Assembly (NCBI GenBank): GCA_964006375.1 | Contig: OZ023265.1 | Location: forward strand, 154,172,547-154,236,546 | Direction of reading: 5' to 3' | DNA: 64,000 nt | From: Tillus elongatus | Lineage: Eukaryota > Arthropoda > Insecta > Coleoptera > Cleridae | In this document: piece after piece, positions 58,690-64,000 of the stretch | Position numbering within the stretch: position 1 is the stretch's first letter | Layout of the letters: each line of letters begins with the position of its first letter | The notes under the pieces: model-generated | Seen by the model: the letters and a program-made list of their open reading frames with translations, nothing else | What the model was told of the DNA's origin: nothing | The model's database searches: none | Position numbers and translations under genes: made by a program

Positions 58690-58828
58690 TTAAAAAATTA
58701 TATTTCTCTGGACGCAATAATTAAACCTAGGGGTCCTAGGTCGCGTTTATTTGAAGCAATGTTTCCAAAATTTAAAAGAGGTGATCTCTTTCCTAGTGAA
58801 TTTTTTTACGAAAATTCAGTAAACTGAA
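58690..58828 (+). repeat. Family A solo tail
   Basis: TCTGGACGCAATAATTAAAC joins directly to GGGTCCTAGGTCGCG and the end CTAGTGAATTTTTTTACGAA..AATTCAGTAA. The module start and tail are fused with everything between deleted. Confidence 0.6.
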
Positions 58829-59553
58829 TAAATCTGCTGGAGCCAAAAAATCATGTTTGCGACGGCAGGGTGACATCACCCTTAGATTGTGATGATAAAA
58901 TTTGAAATAAGGAAGTTTAGCGTAAAAACATTTAGGTTAATCACCACGCACAACCTAATTTAAACAAATAGACGGTCTCACTCCCCGTTTAATAAAATTA
59001 AGACTAATTAGTTTGCTTTACGTCAATTTACCTTTGTTCCAATTTTAGCATGTACAAAATTAACGATACCTGTATTTAAAATTTTCTAATTAAAATGGAA
59101 AATTGTAACAATAGGGTATGATGTCTGTTACACAAAATGTACAATCAAGTGTCATTCTCATTAGAGTGAAAAAAGTGTTGAGTTAATTACATAAAGCGTT
59201 GCAAATTCGACACTAATGAACAAAGCAGTATTTCGAATGACACAGAATGACTTGTCATGCAGGCACCCTAACCATATTAAATAACAAATTTGTTAATTCG
59301 ATAAAAGTCATGTTATGTAGCGACCAGAATCGGCCATCTTGACGTTTATAAATATAGCTTTGAAATATGTCCGAAATTAAATCTTTGTACACGCAACAGT
59401 AATTTCGTAAGAGGCTCGGCAGTATTTACCGCTGGCATTACTATTTTTAGCCGATAAATGAAAACATTTCTGTTTCCTAGTTTTCAACAGAATCGTTATA
59501 AAATTCCAATGCCTAATAATATTGAACAATGTGTAATATTTTTGTCATCACCA
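58829..59553. other. Unclassified AT-rich spacer
   Basis: No gene, RNA or shared repeat recognised. Confidence 0.45.
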
Positions 59554-60425
<872 letters not shown>

Positions 60426-60428
60426 CAA

Positions 60429-60462
60429 AAGCGCCTCCGTGGCCGTGCGGGAAAGTCGATTC

Positions 60463-60464
<2 letters not shown>
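60429..60464 (+). repeat. tRNA-like SINE head remnant
   Basis: GCGCCTCCGTGGCCGTGCGG followed by GAAAGTCGATTCAG resembles a box A and the start of a SINE head like that at 43754. It runs into TA repeats. Confidence 0.35.

Positions 60465-60531
<67 letters not shown>
60465..60531. repeat. (TA)n array 23
   Basis: Pure TA repeat not attached to a recognised family A copy. Confidence 0.97.
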
Positions 60532-60534
<3 letters not shown>

Positions 60535-60989
60535 CGTCTTAATTTAACAAAATATCAAGAACTTATAGAGTTGTTAATAGGACATCCAAATTCAGTGTAA
60601 GTCAATATAACGCAGCTGTATTGGCTAAACCAATTAACATTAGTTGATTTAAAATATTGCTGCTTTATAACTTGACACAAACACCAGCAATATTGTACAC
60701 CAGAATAATTTATTCATTATTGTGTTAAGGTACCGTATAAGGCTGGCAGTGCTTGTAGGATTTCTCATAAACCATGCTATTAACAATTTGATGTGACAGG
60801 TGCTCGATAACTTTAGATTTTGGTAGAGTGCCTGCATTAGAAATTAAAATCATCCAGGTTAACTTAAAATCACATATTTGATTTATACATGCACTATATA
60901 TTTATTATTATTATTATTATTTCTACGTACAGACACAGACAGACAATAAATGACTAGTGCGCACAATCAGAACACAGCACAAGTCAGAA

Positions 60990-60992
<3 letters not shown>
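60532..60992. other. Unclassified spacer with a short (ATT)n
   Basis: A TTATTATTATTATTATT run at about 60902-60921. No gene recognised. Confidence 0.45.

Positions 60993-61052
<60 letters not shown>
60993..61052. repeat. (TA)n array 24
   Basis: Pure TA repeat ending at CCAGGTGTGTCAATTAAATT, which looks like a mariner-type terminus. Confidence 0.97.
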
Positions 61053-61054
<2 letters not shown>

Positions 61055-61680
61055 AGGTGTGTCAATTAAATTTTCCCACCTGGAAACTATCGCAATTAAA
61101 AGAAAGTCTGGACGCAGCAAGTTTATTTATTTATTTATTACACCGATAACTCCGAAAATAATGGGCCGATTTTTATCAAATTTGTTAAAAGACAAAAAAT
61201 TATAGGCATTTAAAGAAACAAAAATGGGATTTTCCTCTTAAAACGTCAAAGTTGTGATTTGAAACTTTAAAATTGGCAACATTTAGGCAAAGAACCTAAC
61301 CGAATATGAGTTATATAAAGAAAATGTCGCAAGAGTATTTTACGAACCCTTAAGTTTTAGGTTCAACCGGTATTGTCCTCCATTTGAGTAAAATGTTTCC
61401 CGAAAGTTCATTTCAAAAAGACACTTTCTCTGATGCTTTGGCAGTAGTTTAGGTATAGAGTTTATCGTTTATTGGTCTATACTTTTTAGAGAATTTTCGT
61501 AAAAAATCAATAAACTTCAATATATCCGTTATTATGCAGGATATGAGAAAAATTGTATCCGTTAATTATAAGCTGTCCTGAGCTGCCTCTTACAATATTA
61601 TTTTTACAATCACAGGATGGCCCATAAGTCGTGATACAAATTTTCGTTTTTTCAAAGGTATTCGCAGATAAAACGCTCAC
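61053..61680 (-). repeat. Rearranged family A copy
   Basis: AGTCTGGACGCAGCAAGTTT (a module start) is joined through a (TTTA)n run to the reverse core (ACACCGATAACTCCGAAAAT), which continues to GGCCCATAAGTCGTGATAC near 61630. Confidence 0.65.
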
Positions 61681-61839
61681 TACTGGAGAAGGCACACTGT
61701 TTTAATTGGCAAACACTCGATTCGGGAGAAAATTCTGCCGACATCAATCGCTGCACGCCTCCCTGGAAAATTTTTATTCGTGGAATTCACGGAACTGACT
61801 ATCAGAATTCAGAGTAAACAGGGTGTCCAACGGCATTCC

Positions 61840-64000
61840 TGTAAACTAAGCAAAATACAATACGTGAAAATCAGGTCACCTCGTTCACGCCTCTCAGCAA
61901 ATGATTTGACACCCCAGATTTGTAACCTAACCTCGTAGCAAGGCCTGAGAATACCGTAAGGTAGTCGGATTGGTGCTCGTTGCTCTCTATCCAGTCGGTC
62001 ACGTTCACTTGATATGTCTGGGCACCAGGCCGGCCCTCAATACTCTATGAGAGGTCTAATGTTGGTAGTGTATACAAGTTTAGCACACTGTGAATTAATA
62101 TGTTTTTTTTTGATACAAGAGGGGGAAATGCTCATGCAGACCCCATTCACAGCCCCGTAGGTGCCGTGGGATATCGAGGTACTGTGAGACTGTACTCACT
62201 AAAACCCCCTCCCTGGGAGTACCGGACCTTAGTCCATACCTCGGTCGGAAAGATTTCACATAATGACTTTTTGGGTATGAATGTTTCCATTCTGTTTTTG
62301 CCGCGGGGGCGTTAGTGGGTAAGTGGGATTAATATGGTGACAAGCTATACGGATCATGTACAGGCTAGGATTTGCCTTGGAACAGATACGGGACACATGC
62401 GCAGACCGGTCAAATCCTCAGTCACGATGACTCTCAGATCGATCTGCCGTTTTACCGTTTCAAGCTGGGTTCCATTAATGTAGTATGGAATCCTGGGGTT
62501 GTTTCAGCCAATGCGCAACACTGAGCATTTGAAGACATTGAGGGGAAGCACGACTCGCAACATCCTCCAACGTTGTTACGTGTAAAAATCGCCGTAGAGC
62601 AAATTCAGCATTATGAACATCTTGATTTTACACGCCACAGGTTATCTGTTTGTGAACAGACATTTATCGTATTTATTTTTGCAGCGGGATGTGCATGTTG
62701 AGTATTTTCTGACCACATGCAGATGAAACGGTTCACAAAGTCAGTCCTGCTTGATTCAGGTGGCGCTGCTTGTTTCTCGCACATCACAAATTGTATTAGG
62801 GTTGATGCCAAGCGTGTCTTAGGCAGTAGGTTGTTTGACTTCGCATATTTTGTCAATTTGTTTATTCCTTGTTTGGCAGGCGTAACTAAGAGCTGTAAGG
62901 TAACTAGAACTTATTGGAGGAGGTCTACTCGTGTGTATTATATTATTAATAACAAAACCATGGTAGACAGAGACATCAGGTAACGCGGCAACAGAGTAGG
63001 CCATCGTGTATGCGTGGTCAAGAACAATATTGGCAATTCACCATCATATATGAGAGTTGGTGTGAGTGAGAGGGAAAGATACCATTGTCGAGAGCCGATC
63101 TTGTGTGGAAGCGTCGTTATCAACAGGAAAAGAAATGATTATTGAAGAAGCGTGTCAACAGCAGAGAGTTAAAGAGTAAGGTTTGGCAAGTATTTGGTCT
63201 AGTATTTAGTGCCAGAAATATAGAATTGTGTGTAAATTCTACCCCAATGTGCTTCGGAGATATTCGGAATTTAAATAAGCTTTGCAAGTGCTAAGTAGGG
63301 CTGTCACCGTAAATTGTGTGCACAGACGAGGTAGAAGTAGACAGGAATGCAAGCATGTGTTATATCGGGAATAGACGGCATTTTGCAAGCCGTAACCACG
63401 TTGAAGAATAGAAAATTTGTTGGCCTCTGCAGAGCTAGCCCGTCGACAAAGAACAGGTCTGCCTGGATCTCACTGTGATAAACGATTGGATCGTTGTACA
63501 ACTTGATGCCGTCGGCGAAAGAAACACATTCAGATGTGATAATCAGTGGTAGATCGCTAGTGTATACCAGGAGCAGCAACGGGACTCGGACTGAGCCTTG
63601 AATAACACCGCTCACCACAGGTCGGGGAGCGGATGATGCACCATTCACGCGTACATGAGAGGTTCAGTTGCTCAGGAAACCTCGGATCCACAAAAGCAGA
63701 TCTTCACCAATTCCGCAAGATGACAGCTTGCCACAAAGGCGCCGTAAAGCTACTCGGTCAAATGCTTGGGAGAAATCTAGGTAAACAACGTCGGCAGGTC
63801 TCCTGCCATCGGTCAGTCTTGTCCAATCGTCAGCACAAGTTAATAAGTTTGTAAGTGTCGAGTGGCCGGCCATAAAACCATGTTGGTTTCGCGGGATGGA
63901 TATGGTTATCAAGAAGGAACGTCTGCATGCTCCTACGAATGATAGATTCCATAATCTTGGCTACTAAAGGTGTCAAAATTATTTGTCGATAATTGGAGGG
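61840..64000 (-). pseudogene. CR1-like LINE reverse transcriptase, cut by window end and internally interrupted
   Basis: Minus strand from the right edge: SNYRQIILTPLVAKIMESII, QHGFMAGHSTLTNLLTCADD, DVVYLDFSQAFDRVALRRLC, then SGVIQGSVRVPLLLLVYTSD. The catalytic box reads FADG instead of FADD. About 740 bp of foreign sequence follow (62560-63300). The RT then continues as NNPRIPYYINGTQLETVKRQ and DLRVIVTEDL (about 62450-62540). The last piece is IRPLIEY (stop) GPAWCP and QIWGVKSFAERRERGDLI (about 61850-62060). Several stops and frame changes make it dead. Confidence 0.75.
62560..63300. other. Insertion within the LINE, unidentified
   Basis: Less AT-rich than the neighbourhood. An 88-codon plus-strand frame (62717-62983) includes SVLLDSGGAACFSHI, faintly like the LLDSG motif of retroelement aspartic proteases. 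Nothing else supports that. No terminal repeats or target duplications were found. Confidence 0.35.

Noticed and set aside
62717..62983. Retroelement aspartic protease (LLDSG-like motif)
   Set aside because: A single weak motif with no flanking protease sequence or neighbouring retroelement domains.

Overview
The window looks like AT-rich, repeat-dense genomic DNA from an arthropod, most likely an insect. The order cannot be fixed from the sequence. I recognise no intact host gene. Nearly everything I can identify is a transposable element, a fragment of one, a satellite or a microsatellite. The evidence is degenerate reverse transcriptases of several LINE types, Penelope-like elements, three DD41D mariner-like elements, one classic mariner, hAT elements, tRNA-derived SINE pieces, a 174-bp satellite and 24 long (TA)n arrays.

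Layout. 0-19 kb: many copies of a composite repeat (called family A here), with a 1.57-kb inverted duplication (4.29-5.86 and 7.90-9.48 kb), a Penelope-like fragment with a hammerhead-like motif (7.1-7.9 kb), two (GTCY)-type repeat dimers (10.7-11.6 and 17.3-18.0 kb) and a foldback element (12.0-13.6 kb). 19.47-22.21 kb: a whole hAT element with an 8-bp target duplication. 22.22-24.99 kb: about 16 tandem satellite units. 25.45-28.98 kb: mariner-like element MLE-1 with a complete family A copy nested in it. 30.4-31.9 kb: a second Penelope-like element and the RNase-H tail of a LINE. 33.5-36.0 kb: a jockey-superfamily LINE. 37.1-38.1 kb: a transposase/LINE chimera. 38.77-43.67 kb: MLE-2 and MLE-3, separated by a (TA)n array. 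43.75 kb: a tRNA-derived SINE. 44.7-45.9 kb: the least repetitive part, with a possible host first exon. 45.9-51.2 kb: LINE, composite and mariner fragments. 51.8-60.4 kb: two inverted hAT-like repeats flank duplicated LINE copies and an R4/Dong-like N-terminus next to a (TTA)n array. 61.8-64.0 kb: another LINE on the minus strand, cut by the window edge.

Family A, used as a reference throughout: forward orientation starts with a roughly 310-bp module whose two ends are inverted repeats of GGACGCAGCAAGTGCGTTAT. A core of about 800 bp follows, then (TA)n, then about 110 bp ending in the palindrome TTAGTGAATTTT..AAAATTCACTAA. Two complete copies (13830-15192 and 25614-26957) show this order.

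The common thread is (TA)n. The arrays recur at fixed positions inside family A and inside the Penelope-like coding region. They also serve as landing sites for the TA-targeting mariner-like elements, which sit between two (TA)n arrays. The sequence therefore suggests a cycle: repeats spread short TA tracts, the tracts expand, and the arrays become targets for more elements. Boundaries without a target duplication are approximate, and all family assignments come from reading motifs by eye.
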